A DNA stretch of 64,000 bases from Jeotgalibacillus proteolyticus (lineage in GTDB: Bacteria > Bacillota > Bacilli > Bacillales > Jeotgalibacillaceae). The position numbers and the translations under genes are program-made. This document shows positions 33,452-43,063 of the stretch, piece by piece. The notes under the pieces are model-generated. The model was given only the letters and a program-made list of their open reading frames with translations, searched no databases and was not told where the DNA came from. Location: NCBI RefSeq assembly GCF_002926065.1, contig NZ_PREZ01000005.1, forward strand, positions 354,738 to 418,737, read 5' to 3'. Position 1 is the first letter of the stretch; every line of letters starts with the position of its first letter.

Positions 33452-35435
33452 GAACCATCACCTCGCTCACAACTGAGAATAAGAAGTCTATTACCTGATT
33501 TAACAAAATGTATAAAATGAACCCGACTAACACGAGCATGATCATGCCGAATATTGTCAGTAAAATATTGCGCACTGTTTCTGAAATCATGTAATTATGA
33601 ATTTCCTTCACCATGAAATACAGGATCAGCAGACACCAGCCAAAAATGACAACGATGGAATACTGATAAATGAAAGCTTCATTAAGTGTAAGAACCTTTG
33701 AAAGCAGCGTAACCGGCACCATAAAGAGCAGAAAAGGCGCTAAGGCATAGATCGTTCCAATAAAAATATCTTTAAACCGTCCCTGTCCGTCATTGATCGT
33801 ACTTACGAGATAGTTTGAGACGATAAACAAGGCGACCGGCCCGATAACAATCAGCAGTTCTCTGACCAGAACAAAATCGGCATCTCCGGCTACTGTAAAA
33901 ATAAATCCTGTCTGAAGTCTGGAGTAAAGATAGATCAGAACAAGAAGAACATATAAAATACCCGCAGACAGTACAGAGCTCCTCTCTCCCTTCCGGATGT
34001 AATAAAACCCATCAATGGGATGCTTAATAAAATACCCGACAAAAGCAAGGTCCTTCAATAAGCGCGGAGATGGCAGCCTTTCCCGAAGCGAAAAAACGAT
34101 TCCTGTTTTTCGATCGGCGTACTTTAAGGAAGACCAGCTGATCATTAAGCCAATCAGCACTAAAATAAAGATTCCTAAATAATTTTGCAGCCATGCATGA
34201 CGCCTTTCCCAAAAGGCTTCTGAATAACCGGATCTGTCATTCGCCAATTTATATTGTTCAAGCGCTTCATCGTAGCGCTGTTCTTTAAAATAAGCGCGGC
34301 CCATCGCGGTATGAGCAAGTCCGAAGGAGGTATTAAGGTCCAATACATTTTCCCAGTACTCCCTGCTCTCCACGTATAAGCCCTCTTTAAATAACGCAAT
34401 TCCGGCGTGCACTTCGTTAATAAAAGCAGTTGGTCCAAAACGCTGGATAATTCCCCGCTCGCGATCGGCTACATACAAAAAGCCATTCGTATCTATTGCA
34501 ATACTGCTGGCCTGCTGAGACAGTCCCCATTGATTGAACCCTTCATCAGGACCTGAAAATAGAAACAGCAGATTTCCAAAGCTGTCATACTCATGAATGA
34601 TCCCATCGGTGTCAATGGCAAACATATTTCCATGCTGGTCTACTGTAATATCAACGTAGGAAATCCCGCTTGCAACATCTAATGGCAGCATGTTATCTCC
34701 CGCAACATTCAGCTTTTTAATCAGCTCAATTTCTGCTCCCTGCGTGATGGAATAAATAAGTCCCTGCTCATCAATCGCTATGTTCTGGGGAGCAGGAGGA
34801 TTACGTGAAAACAGCCTGGAATCGAGTGAAAGCATTTCCTGAATGACTGAAGTGAAAGCATTCTGGGTTCGGTTGACACCGTAATAGCCTAAGAACTCCC
34901 CTTCCTTACTAAGCTGGATAATGCCGTTTGTTGATCCTTCACTGATGACATATAAATTCCCCCGTCGGTCGAGGACCACACTTGTCGGCTTGAAGCTTGA
35001 GCGTGCCCCAAATAGCGGAGAGTCAGGCTTTTCATATTCATTTACAATTTCGTTATCCTGATTAATTTGAACGATCTTGGATGCACCATAATCAGCCACA
35101 AAAAGATCGCCTTGCTCGGAAACAAATAGACCTGTTGGCTGCACGAGTACACCGGCGCCAAATTCTGCGATTTCCTCTCCGGCCTGATCATATTTAAGAA
35201 CTGATTTTGTACCTGAATCCACCACATAAACCTGATTTTGATGATCAATAAAAAGATCTTCCGGGCTAATTAACCGATTATCCTTCTGAAACTGTCCTAA
35301 AGGAAGAAATGTTGTTTGTGTCAGCACCTCTGTGCCATCATCTTCGTATGTGACCGTAGGATACGGAATCGATGCATAGGCCTGTGTTTGGAGCATCAGT
35401 CTAAGCACCATTAAGACCAATATGAGCTTTCTCAT
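33444..35435 (-). CDS. NHL beta-propeller/TPR/Yip1 multidomain membrane protein
   Basis: A 663-residue protein. A signal peptide (1-21) is followed by an extracellular six-bladed NHL-type propeller (about 45-335; repeated units such as LFIDHQNQVYVVDSGT and FLYVADRERGIIQRFG). Next come a TPR-like pair (335-395; LAHTAMGRAYFKEQRYDEALEQY), one helix (about 405-425) and a C-terminal Yip1-type domain with about five helices (440-663). The propeller and TPR face outside. Proteins of this layout sit beside DUF5696 genes in Paenibacillus-like glycan loci. It may be a scaffold or sensor for the binding proteins. No catalytic motif is visible. Confidence 0.75.
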   Translation of the reverse strand: MRKLILVLMVLRLMLQTQAYASIPYPTVTYEDDGTEVLTQTTFLPLGQFQKDNRLISPEDLFIDHQNQVYVVDSGTKSVLKYDQAGEEIAEFGAGVLVQPTGLFVSEQGDLFVADYGASKIVQINQDNEIVNEYEKPDSPLFGARSSFKPTSVVLDRRGNLYVISEGSTNGIIQLSKEGEFLGYYGVNRTQNAFTSVIQEMLSLDSRLFSRNPPAPQNIAIDEQGLIYSITQGAEIELIKKLNVAGDNMLPLDVASGISYVDITVDQHGNMFAIDTDGIIHEYDSFGNLLFLFSGPDEGFNQWGLSQQASSIAIDTNGFLYVADRERGIIQRFGPTAFINEVHAGIALFKEGLYVESREYWENVLDLNTSFGLAHTAMGRAYFKEQRYDEALEQYKLANDRSGYSEAFWERRHAWLQNYLGIFILVLIGLMISWSSLKYADRKTGIVFSLRERLPSPRLLKDLAFVGYFIKHPIDGFYYIRKGERSSVLSAGILYVLLVLIYLYSRLQTGFIFTVAGDADFVLVRELLIVIGPVALFIVSNYLVSTINDGQGRFKDIFIGTIYALAPFLLFMVPVTLLSKVLTLNEAFIYQYSIVVIFGWCLLILYFMVKEIHNYMISETVRNILLTIFGMIMLVLVGFILYILLNQVIDFLFSVVSEVMVRV

Positions 35436-35454
35436 AACCTCCCTCCCTTTTCTT

Positions 35455-36339
35455 CTATTTAATCCCTGAGTGTGCCATCGTGTTCATTACCTGCCGCTGC
35501 AGGAATATAAAAATAATTAAGTTTGGCAAAAACATGATAAGTGATGCTGCGGCAGCCATTCCCTGTCCAGCCACTGTATTGCCCTCAACCTGTGAAGCGA
35601 GAGTAGACATATAAAAAGCAAAGGTTTTTAGCCCTTCGTCGTTCACATATAACGTTGAAGTTTCAATATTGTTCCAAACGAGCTGGAACGATAAGATAGC
35701 GATTGTAGCGATCGCAGGCTTAACGAGCGGGATGATGATTTTCATAAATATATAGTAATCATTTGCTCCATCCAGCCTCGCGGCTTCAAGGAGTTCATCC
35801 GGTATTTGGTCAATGAATTGCTTAACAAGAAACAGTCCGATCGGCATCGCCAGCAAAGGGAAAATATGAACGAAGAACGAATCGATCAACCCAATATTTT
35901 CAATCAGGAGGTAACGAGGGATCCCTACCGCTGCGGGTACAAACATTAACGCAATTGTGTTAATTTCAAAGATATATTTCTTACTTCTAAATTTCTTTTT
36001 TGAAAGCGCGTATCCGGCCATTGTAGAGATGAGCACCGTAAAGAGCATCACAATAACGGTCGTAATAATGCTGTTGAAAAGGTAGCGCGCCATCGGTACA
36101 CCGGTTTCAGATGAAGCGGAAAACAGGTCTGAGAAATTCTGCATCGTCGGCTTTTCGACAAAAAATCTTGGGGGAAAAGCAAACAGCTCATCAATCGGCT
36201 TGAATGCATGAAAGAAAATATACACAATAGGGTGCGCCATAAAGACTGCGAGCGGAATCAGGAACAAATAAAACTTCATCTGACTCCAATGGAATTTGGA
36301 GGGGTTAATCTTGGTGCCATGAAAGGATGATTTCGCCAT
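35455..36339 (-). CDS. Carbohydrate ABC transporter permease, MalG/UgpE-like (first pair)
   Basis: A 294-residue permease with six helices and the coupling motif LLEAARLDGANDYYIFMKIIIPLVKPA. Its gene ends 19 bp before the propeller gene. The periplasmic loop near residues 70-90 (FSASSETGVPMARYL) is typical of MalG-type subunits. It pairs with the MalF-like protein encoded just upstream. Confidence 0.92.
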   Translation of the reverse strand: MAKSSFHGTKINPSKFHWSQMKFYLFLIPLAVFMAHPIVYIFFHAFKPIDELFAFPPRFFVEKPTMQNFSDLFSASSETGVPMARYLFNSIITTVIVMLFTVLISTMAGYALSKKKFRSKKYIFEINTIALMFVPAAVGIPRYLLIENIGLIDSFFVHIFPLLAMPIGLFLVKQFIDQIPDELLEAARLDGANDYYIFMKIIIPLVKPAIATIAILSFQLVWNNIETSTLYVNDEGLKTFAFYMSTLASQVEGNTVAGQGMAAAASLIMFLPNLIIFIFLQRQVMNTMAHSGIK

Positions 36340-36343
36340 CTGC

Positions 36344-37249
36344 TTATGCCTCCTCTTTATCGCCGAATAGTTTCCACGCCACTTTAGAAAATAAATACAC
36401 TACAATCAGCAAAATAACCGACACAGCAGCTGCATAGCCCATCTCATAGCGGATAAAGCCATAATCCTCTAAATGGTTGACCATAAGCTGACCTGCATAT
36501 TGCGGAGTCGGGTTGGACCCTGAAAGCGCCACCCCAATTGCTCCTGCCTGAAAGGTGCCGACAACTGCCATTACGGCACCAAACAGCATCTGCGGGCGCA
36601 TGGAAGGAATCGTGATATAAATAATTTCCTGAAATCGGTTGCGAATGCCGTCTATATAGCCGGCTTCATAAATTTCACTATCAATATTTAAAACCCCTGA
36701 CAGCATCGCCAGAAACCCGACACCCATGCTTCCCCAAAGTGTGACGACAATCATAATATTCATTAAATACTCAGGAGACTGCAGGAATTGTATCGGTTCA
36801 AAAATCAGCCCGAATGTGATTAACAGACTGTTTAAATAACCCGTCTCATCACCGCTGAAAATAATCGTCCAAACTACTGACATCGCGATTCCTGCTGTCA
36901 TGGATGGTGAATAAATAATGAGCGCAAGCACCGTCCTTGGCCCTTTCGAAATCTGGGCAAGTGTCCAGGCCAGAATAAAGGACAGAATGTATCCCCCAGG
37001 GCCAACAATCAGGGCAAAGGTTAAGGTGTTTGGAAGAACATACTGCATAAATACTTCATCCTGGGTAAGAAGCCCGATGTAATTAGCGAACCCTATGAAA
37101 CTGGGAAACTCAATCGCATTAAAATAAGTTAATGAAAGAACTATCGCTGCTAAAAATGGGATGACGATAAATAAAGTAAAGAGAATAATATAAGGGCTTA
37201 GGAAAACCCAGGGACTTCCGTTATGATCTCTGTTTCTTTTTTTCATCAT
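36344..37249 (-). CDS. Carbohydrate ABC transporter permease, MalF/UgpA-like (first pair)
   Basis: A 301-residue permease with six helices and the coupling motif [28 protein letters not shown]. The start overlaps the binding-protein fusion gene by four bases (ATGA), giving tight translational coupling to that protein. Its partner begins four bases after its stop. Confidence 0.92.
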   Translation of the reverse strand: MMKKRNRDHNGSPWVFLSPYIILFTLFIVIPFLAAIVLSLTYFNAIEFPSFIGFANYIGLLTQDEVFMQYVLPNTLTFALIVGPGGYILSFILAWTLAQISKGPRTVLALIIYSPSMTAGIAMSVVWTIIFSGDETGYLNSLLITFGLIFEPIQFLQSPEYLMNIMIVVTLWGSMGVGFLAMLSGVLNIDSEIYEAGYIDGIRNRFQEIIYITIPSMRPQMLFGAVMAVVGTFQAGAIGVALSGSNPTPQYAGQLMVNHLEDYGFIRYEMGYAAAVSVILLIVVYLFSKVAWKLFGDKEEA

Positions 37250-40182
37250 TCTTCCTCGCCCCAGCTTTCTACCATTTCAATCGTAGGAACACGGTACGGC
37301 TTCACATTCACACCGTTTTCGACGTAGCCAAACTCCTCCATTTTGCGTGTGATTTCACGATCGATCGCAATGATGGAATCATCAATCGCTGATCGGGGGT
37401 TTTCTCCGTCAAAGACAATTCTGTTCCAGATATTACTTAACTCTCTTTCAACTAAATAAGCTCCCGGAATTTTCGGTACTTCCTTTAAATACTCCCACTG
37501 CTCAAGGATTATTTCTTTATGCTCCTCAGGCCATGGCAGCGCAACAAAGGCATCCAGGTTGGCTGTGTTCCACATATACTCCGGTCCAAAAAGCACCTGC
37601 AGCGTATTGGCAAATTCCGTCTGAGTATCAGCCGACATCCACCATTTCAATAGCTCCCATGATTCATCGGGCTTATCTGTTCCTTTTAAAATCATATCGG
37701 ACTGCCCTGAACCCGTTGTCCAGCGCTCAACCTCGCCCTCTTCATTTTCAATGCCGGGGTGGAGTGCAATATCCCACCATCCTGCAATTTCAGGTGCAGC
37801 TGAGGTGAGTTGAACATAGGTAGTAAAAGAAGAAATACCAATCGGCAGGGTTGAATACCTGAAGTGATTATAAAAATTCGGCACCTGCAGCGGCATACTG
37901 TAGATCGTGTTCAGATCCGTCATAAATGTCACCGCATTCAGTGCTGCTTCTTCATCAATCGCCGTTGACATACCGTCCTCTGCATACATATCTCCCTGGA
38001 ACTGATAAATATAAGGGGCTGTCGTCTGGAATGGTTTAAATCCAATCGCTCCTGCTATAGGAGTGTAGTAATTCATCCCGTAGCGCTGCAGCTCAGGAAG
38101 AATTTCAATCACATCATTCCATGTATCCGGAACCGGTGTATTCAGCTCGTTCAGGATATCTTTTCTGTAAAATTGAACAAAAAAGTCCTGTGTTTCCGGA
38201 AGTCCGTATACACCTTCATCCACCATCATGGGTAAAAAGGCGCCCGGCGAAAACTGCTTCGAGTATTCTGTAAAATCATCAAATTGACGCAAATCCTCAA
38301 CTGCTCCCCGTATCGCCATCTCATAAGGCAGCCAGTTACTGACCCCTAACGCAAGATCCGGCTGAGTCCCGGCTGAGCTGGCAAGGATAAGCTTCTGCTC
38401 ATCAGGCATTAAAGAAAGCTTTACCTTTATGCCGGTTTCTGCTGTGAAGCTTTCATCCACCATCGTTTGCATTAATTCAACGTATTGCCTCGGGCGATTC
38501 ACCCAGACATTTAAGGTTTCTTCATCTGTCTGGGAGGTTGCGAGCGTTTCCTGGCTAAATGAAGCAAAAAAGCTTTTTACCCCTTCACGTACGGATGCCC
38601 ACCAGTTTAAAGAAGGATCCGGGATTGTCTCTTTTTCCCCATGAAAATAGAAGCGGTCCATGGATAATGGCGTGCCGGTCATATCAATCATCAAGTTAGC
38701 TAATAGCTGTGAAACCGAGTTGGAGCCCTCTGAAAGCTCCGTCATCCGAACAGGAATTTCGTTTGGCTTTGCAGCAAGTCCCCTCAGCTTTTCTTCAGAC
38801 AAGGCGATCGACACAAATTCTTTCGATTCCGACTGTTGATCTGTAAGAGCCTGAACCTCCTTGCCAAGTGCATTTAGCCGGTCAGCCCAGCCAATTAATT
38901 GCGTTTCGATTTCAGGTATATATTCTGTAATCTCCCAGGAACGTGAACGATCCCGCTGATTTCCAGTTAATTTTCGAATGGATAAAGCAAGCTCATCAAT
39001 CTCTGCCATCACGGAAGAAATGTCATTGACCACAGATTGGTACGGAGCTGCACTTGCTTTTAAAGAAAGTTCATTGGACCCTTCTTTTAAGAAAAATAGA
39101 TAAGGCTTTTCCTCTTTGTCGCCAAAGGTTACATTCTGCCATTTAGTCGAATGAGGAATGAGATAGGATTGTACTTCCTTGAAAGGTACTTCACCATTCA
39201 CTTCAAGTGTTCTAAATACCGGCCCGCCAGTTCCTTTGTTTTGCTTCACTTTCATCGTGATCGCATACAAACCATCCTTAGGAGCCTCTACTTCCCATGT
39301 CATTTCCTGACCGCTTTCTGACCAGGAATGGGCATTAATAACATTTAATAATCTCTTACCGTTTTCGTACGGAACAACATCAGGATCATTCAGCGCTTCC
39401 GGACGAATATGAGAACTATTTAAACTCGTAAATTTCTCTGCTTCGATCGTAACCAGGCCTTCTCCAGCCGGCGTATCTTTATAATTACTGCTGTATTCCT
39501 CATAGGAGAGCTTTTCTTCCGGTGCTTCAAGGGAAACCTCCCCGAGCAGCACTTCCCCTCTCAGTCCGCTAAGTGTAATTGTGCTGCTTCCTTCATCCAG
39601 CCAATAAAGCAGCGGGTCATCATGAAGATGACTTGCATCCTCTGCTAAAAGGGATGACCATTCAGAAATAGGCAGTTTGGTCGGAATGCGTTCATTCCCG
39701 TTTTCATCAGGACCCTTGTAGGAAGGATCATTCATCCATTTGGACATAAATGAAATTCTGCGGCTTTCATAAAACGGATATTCACCATTAATTTGCACGG
39801 CAATCTCTACTGGTAAAATAGGATTGCTTTCTATGTAGTAATCAAAATGAATCTGGTAAAAACCACTGGCTTCCACCTCAACCTCTGCTTCAACCTGCTG
39901 ATCGCGCTCCAAATGAACCACTTGATCTCCGTAGCCATTGCTGGCTGCTTCCTCTAACAGCTGTGCCCCGCGGAGATCCCAGCCTGAAGGAAAAAGGGTG
40001 ATTGGGTCACCCTCCTGTTCCGGCTGTTTTTCATTCTTCCATTGGAGGAGAACATCATGATAGGAATCTTCAATTAACTGATCAGCTAACCCTTCCTCTT
40101 GCCTTTCCTCTCCACTAGCGACAGCTGAATGACTGATCAATAGCAAAAGAACGATTAACCCAGTAAACCAATTTCTTTTCAT
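37246..40182 (-). CDS. Fusion of carbohydrate-binding-like domains to a sugar solute-binding protein
   Basis: A 978-residue secreted protein. The signal peptide (1-22) has no lipobox Cys. Two beta-sandwich modules follow: about 60-215 (with [16 protein letters not shown]) and 245-400 (with [28 protein letters not shown]), like CBM6/CBM35-type domains. A helical stretch (400-550) leads to a family 1 solute-binding domain (560-960; [40 protein letters not shown]). Normal binding proteins are about 430 residues and lipid-anchored. The absence of an anchor suggests retention through the beta-sandwich modules or partner proteins. Translation is coupled to the first permease. Confidence 0.82.
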   Translation of the reverse strand: MKRNWFTGLIVLLLLISHSAVASGEERQEEGLADQLIEDSYHDVLLQWKNEKQPEQEGDPITLFPSGWDLRGAQLLEEAASNGYGDQVVHLERDQQVEAEVEVEASGFYQIHFDYYIESNPILPVEIAVQINGEYPFYESRRISFMSKWMNDPSYKGPDENGNERIPTKLPISEWSSLLAEDASHLHDDPLLYWLDEGSSTITLSGLRGEVLLGEVSLEAPEEKLSYEEYSSNYKDTPAGEGLVTIEAEKFTSLNSSHIRPEALNDPDVVPYENGKRLLNVINAHSWSESGQEMTWEVEAPKDGLYAITMKVKQNKGTGGPVFRTLEVNGEVPFKEVQSYLIPHSTKWQNVTFGDKEEKPYLFFLKEGSNELSLKASAAPYQSVVNDISSVMAEIDELALSIRKLTGNQRDRSRSWEITEYIPEIETQLIGWADRLNALGKEVQALTDQQSESKEFVSIALSEEKLRGLAAKPNEIPVRMTELSEGSNSVSQLLANLMIDMTGTPLSMDRFYFHGEKETIPDPSLNWWASVREGVKSFFASFSQETLATSQTDEETLNVWVNRPRQYVELMQTMVDESFTAETGIKVKLSLMPDEQKLILASSAGTQPDLALGVSNWLPYEMAIRGAVEDLRQFDDFTEYSKQFSPGAFLPMMVDEGVYGLPETQDFFVQFYRKDILNELNTPVPDTWNDVIEILPELQRYGMNYYTPIAGAIGFKPFQTTAPYIYQFQGDMYAEDGMSTAIDEEAALNAVTFMTDLNTIYSMPLQVPNFYNHFRYSTLPIGISSFTTYVQLTSAAPEIAGWWDIALHPGIENEEGEVERWTTGSGQSDMILKGTDKPDESWELLKWWMSADTQTEFANTLQVLFGPEYMWNTANLDAFVALPWPEEHKEIILEQWEYLKEVPKIPGAYLVERELSNIWNRIVFDGENPRSAIDDSIIAIDREITRKMEEFGYVENGVNVKPYRVPTIEMVESWGEEE

Positions 40183-40210
40183 GGCTGTACCCCTCCCCCA
40201 TATCTACCAT

Positions 40211-41572
40211 TTACTCTAATTTACTGGCTGCATCCTCATATGCCTGCTCTGCAAGTGCATCCAATTGTTGAGAGTAATCTTCAAGCTTTAATTTTCCTCT
40301 TGTAAAGGCATCGATCAGTTCAGTGACATTTGCATTGGCATTATCCTCGACAGCAACACCTGTTGGCGCTTCCCATCTTGATTGAGCAAATCCAGGAACA
40401 ATTTTAACCGGCTCTGTAATTCCATTTTCAAGATTTTCATATGCCAAACGCACACCAGGAACCTCAAGCATGTCGAAATATTCGTCAAGCATTGCTTCGT
40501 TTGTTGTAACTGGAAGAGAGTTCAATACTTTCCCTTCTCTTTCTGCCACTTCAACACGTTTAGAGAAACCTTCTTCTCCAAATGACATAAATTTAATAAA
40601 CTCGTAGGCTGCTTCTGCATTTTCAGAAGACTTTGAGATTCCCATGTAATCATTTACGATAACGGTTCTTCCTCCGGGGATACCGATAAAGTCCCACTCG
40701 AAATCAAGGTTTTCAAGCATATCCGCTGTACCCCATGTGCCATCCCACTTAAGGGCAACGCCGCTTTGCTGCCAAACCTGCTCAGGATCTTCTCCCTGGA
40801 AGTTTGCTTTTTCTTCATCCGTCAGGGTTTCAAAACCATATTTATTTGAAATAATATCGCTTGATAAGGCAATGGCGTCTCTAAATTCCTGTCCATCCAG
40901 TTCATAAGAGCCATTGTTAAAGGTGTACCAGCCAAGCTCCTCATTAGCAGCTGATGGGTACCAGTCAGGAATAGCAAATGGGTGATTTGTCCCCGCCACT
41001 CCATTTGACATATCCGATACATCTTTAATTGCCGAAGTAAAGGATTGAATATCCGTTCCATATTGAGGTACATCCAAATTCGCATCATTGAACAGATTCT
41101 TATTTACAAAGTAACCAAGGAAATGCTGAGCAACAGGCAATGCTACTACCTGGTCATTATGCGTTAATGTTTCCTTTACTACTTCCGGGATATTGGCGAA
41201 ATCCTCATCTTCTGCAGTAAGATCCGTTAAATCCATCAGCCAGTCATTTGATAAAGCAGTTGGAACAGATGGAAGCATGAATACATCAGGCATTGCGCCA
41301 CTTGAAGCTGCAGCAGACAACGTTCCATTCCAGTCATCATTTGCAATCGTCTCATCCAACTCAACTTTAATATCCGGATGCTCCTTTTCGAATTCCTCAA
41401 GCATTAAACGCTCCAGGTTCATTTCTTCCTCTGTACCGAATGTCCAGCTTGCCACTTTGATTGTGACAGCATCCTCTGAATCGCCCTCTGCTGAATCTCC
41501 GCTATCATCCGAGCAGGCAATTAGCGATAACGAAAGCGTCCCTACCCCTAAAATTGACCAAAACTTTTTCAT
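40211..41572 (-). CDS. Sugar ABC transporter substrate-binding lipoprotein
   Basis: A 453-residue family 1 binding lipoprotein. The lipobox LIAC gives Cys20, followed by an Asp/Ser/Glu linker, then the binding domain starting IKVASWTFGTEEEMN. It is first in the ten-gene glycan operon. A cre-like site lies 29-43 bp before its ATG, and a LacI-type operator pair lies farther upstream. Two permease pairs follow in the operon, so this protein may serve either or both. Ligand is unknown. Confidence 0.9.
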   Translation of the reverse strand: MKKFWSILGVGTLSLSLIACSDDSGDSAEGDSEDAVTIKVASWTFGTEEEMNLERLMLEEFEKEHPDIKVELDETIANDDWNGTLSAAASSGAMPDVFMLPSVPTALSNDWLMDLTDLTAEDEDFANIPEVVKETLTHNDQVVALPVAQHFLGYFVNKNLFNDANLDVPQYGTDIQSFTSAIKDVSDMSNGVAGTNHPFAIPDWYPSAANEELGWYTFNNGSYELDGQEFRDAIALSSDIISNKYGFETLTDEEKANFQGEDPEQVWQQSGVALKWDGTWGTADMLENLDFEWDFIGIPGGRTVIVNDYMGISKSSENAEAAYEFIKFMSFGEEGFSKRVEVAEREGKVLNSLPVTTNEAMLDEYFDMLEVPGVRLAYENLENGITEPVKIVPGFAQSRWEAPTGVAVEDNANANVTELIDAFTRGKLKLEDYSQQLDALAEQAYEDAASKLE

Positions 41573-41600
41573 CCTTTTTTCCTCCCCTTTTTCCGCTATA

Positions 41601-41615
41601 TTAAAGCGCTTTCAA
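41601..41615. promoter_or_regulatory. cre-like CcpA site before the glycan operon
   Basis: On the minus strand TTGAAAGCGCTTTAA matches the cre consensus TGWAARCGYTWNCW except the C near its end. It lies 29-43 bp before the lipoprotein ATG and more than 225 bp after the promoter, a roadblock-type position. Confidence 0.6.
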
Positions 41616-41767
41616 ATATGAACCAAAAAAATGACCATTTCTCCGCTCCATGCTCAGAACACAAGAAGCTTTCCATATAATTGGAGGCGCTTACATTGTT
41701 CTCGTCATTTTTGTATCCAGAGCAGGCTCTCCCCCCTTTTTCCAAGATAAAAAATGAGACTTTTTAG

Positions 41768-41781
41768 TTGAAACGTTTCAA
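41768..41781. promoter_or_regulatory. LacI-family operator O2
   Basis: Perfect palindrome TTGAAACGTTTCAA, centred 54 bp (about five helix turns) from O1, which allows looping. Confidence 0.7.
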
Positions 41782-41820
41782 TAAGACTCCAAAAAAAGGG
41801 AAACCTCTTAAGGAATCCTT

Positions 41821-41836
41821 ATTGAAACGTTTCAAT
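41821..41836. promoter_or_regulatory. LacI-family operator O1
   Basis: A 16-bp perfect palindrome (ATTGAAACGTTTCAAT) just downstream of the promoter minus 10 box, placed to block initiation. The central CG with GAAAC/GTTTC arms is the usual LacI/GalR-type core. Confidence 0.75.
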
Positions 41837-41842
41837 AAACTA

Positions 41843-41871
41843 AGTATACGAAATGAAATTAAGTTATTCAA
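41843..41871 (-). promoter_or_regulatory. Sigma-A promoter of the glycan operon
   Basis: Minus strand TTGAAT (41871-41866), 17 bp, TATACT (41848-41843). Operator O1 starts seven bases downstream of the minus 10 box. Confidence 0.7.
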
Positions 41872-41912
41872 TAGTTTTTTTCTTTTCTGACATTTTATCT
41901 AGTAAACAGGCA

Positions 41913-41943
41913 CAAGCCCCGCATCTGCCTGACGCGGGGCTTG
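41913..41943 (-). terminator. Hairpin after the lacI-type gene
   Basis: CAAGCCCCGC / GCGGGGCTTG perfect 10-bp stem located 17 bp after the regulator stop. The T-run after it is poor, so termination may be incomplete. Confidence 0.5.
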
Positions 41944-41959
41944 AAGAAAAATTTATATA

Positions 41960-42955
41960 CTAATACAGCGGTCCGGTTGATTCTCTCTGGATCACTTCTG
42001 TCGGCAAAACAGTATGCTTATTCGGCTCGTCTCCCTGTATATGCTGAATGATCAAATGAGCAGCTGTAGCGCCTATTTCAAACTTGGGCTGCTTAATGGT
42101 CGTAAGAGAAGGACGGATGTATCTTGAGAGTTCAATATCATCAAATCCGATAATTTGGATGGTTTCCGGAACCTGAATGCCAGCCTCTGAAAACGCCTCA
42201 AGCGCCCCGATTGCCATCTGGTCATTAGACACAAAGACGCCGGTTGGAAGAGTTTTCTGCTGCAGAAGCAGTTTTGCAGCCTGATACCCTCCATTTTGAG
42301 AGTAGTCCCCCTTTATATGCCAGGCAAAAGGAATAGAAGGATAACCATGTTCAGTCAGGCATTTAGTAAACCCGATGGTTCTCAGCTCGCTGTCACGGTT
42401 ATTTGATGGACCTGAAATATACCCGATGGCTTTATGCCCAAGCTTTATTAAATGTTCAGCCGCCTGATAACCTCCCTGGTCGTTATTCACGACGACAGAA
42501 TATAGGTTGGGATGAGAAAACTCCCGGTCCAATACAACAACAGGAAATTTTTCCCGGCTGATTTCACTTAGCACTTCATCTTTAATATCCGAGGAAAACA
42601 CCACGACCCCGTCCACTCGCCTTTCCCGCAAAAAACGTTCAGCAGTCCCCAGGTTTTCACCGATCGTGCTGCAGGCGATCAGACCATATCCATATGAATG
42701 GAGTGTTTGTTCAATTCCTTTAATGATTGGCGCATAAAAAGAACCAGAGAGGTCATGCAGGACGAGTCCAATCATCATTGTTTTTTTCATTTTTAAATCT
42801 CTCGCCCAGCCGTTTTTTTGGTACTGAAGCTCTGCAGCTGCCCGCAGAACCTTTTCAGCTGTTTCTTTTGATACACGGTCACTTTGATTTATGGCTAAGG
42901 ATGCCGTTGATACAGCTACTCCTGCACGTTTTGCTACGTCTTTAATCGTTGTCAT
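41960..42955 (-). CDS. LacI-family transcriptional regulator
   Basis: A 331-residue regulator. The helix-turn-helix is TTIKDVAKRAGVAVSTASLA with the hinge segment following KVLRAAAELQY; the periplasmic-binding-like effector domain covers about residues 60-331. It lies just upstream of the ten-gene glycan operon, whose promoter carries two TTGAAACGTTTCAA operators, the likely targets. Effector is unknown. The Gfo/Idh operon upstream has related but different operators, so this protein may act on both or a second regulator may exist. Confidence 0.93.
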   Translation of the reverse strand: MTTIKDVAKRAGVAVSTASLAINQSDRVSKETAEKVLRAAAELQYQKNGWARDLKMKKTMMIGLVLHDLSGSFYAPIIKGIEQTLHSYGYGLIACSTIGENLGTAERFLRERRVDGVVVFSSDIKDEVLSEISREKFPVVVLDREFSHPNLYSVVVNNDQGGYQAAEHLIKLGHKAIGYISGPSNNRDSELRTIGFTKCLTEHGYPSIPFAWHIKGDYSQNGGYQAAKLLLQQKTLPTGVFVSNDQMAIGALEAFSEAGIQVPETIQIIGFDDIELSRYIRPSLTTIKQPKFEIGATAAHLIIQHIQGDEPNKHTVLPTEVIQRESTGPLY

Positions 42956-43002
42956 AAGCCTGCCTCTTTCGTTTTGTCCTCAGTCATAATCGCTGATTAA
43001 GA

Positions 43003-43041
43003 AGAAAATAAGCGCAAGGCCCGTGAAGCCTTAACGCTTAT
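43003..43041 (-). terminator. Terminator after the Gfo/Idh operon
   Basis: AATAAGCG / CGCTTATT outer stem with an inner AAGGC/GCCTT pairing, followed by TTCTTCTT on the minus strand. Confidence 0.7.
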
Positions 43042-43063
43042 TGCTGTTTTAATTAAATCACAA

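Larger units (their letters stand above)
41573..41959. promoter_or_regulatory. Control region of the glycan operon
   Basis: From upstream to downstream (minus strand): the hairpin ending lacI, a sigma-A promoter at 41843-41871, operator O1 at 41821-41836, operator O2 at 41768-41781, a cre-like site at 41601-41615, and the start of the binding lipoprotein. The leader between promoter and start codon is about 265 bp; apart from the sites named I see no clear structure in it. Confidence 0.7.

Noticed and set aside
29357..37249. The two permease pairs as a recent tandem duplication
   Set aside because: The pairs differ in loop lengths and coupling-helix sequences, so they are old paralogues rather than a fresh duplication or assembly error.
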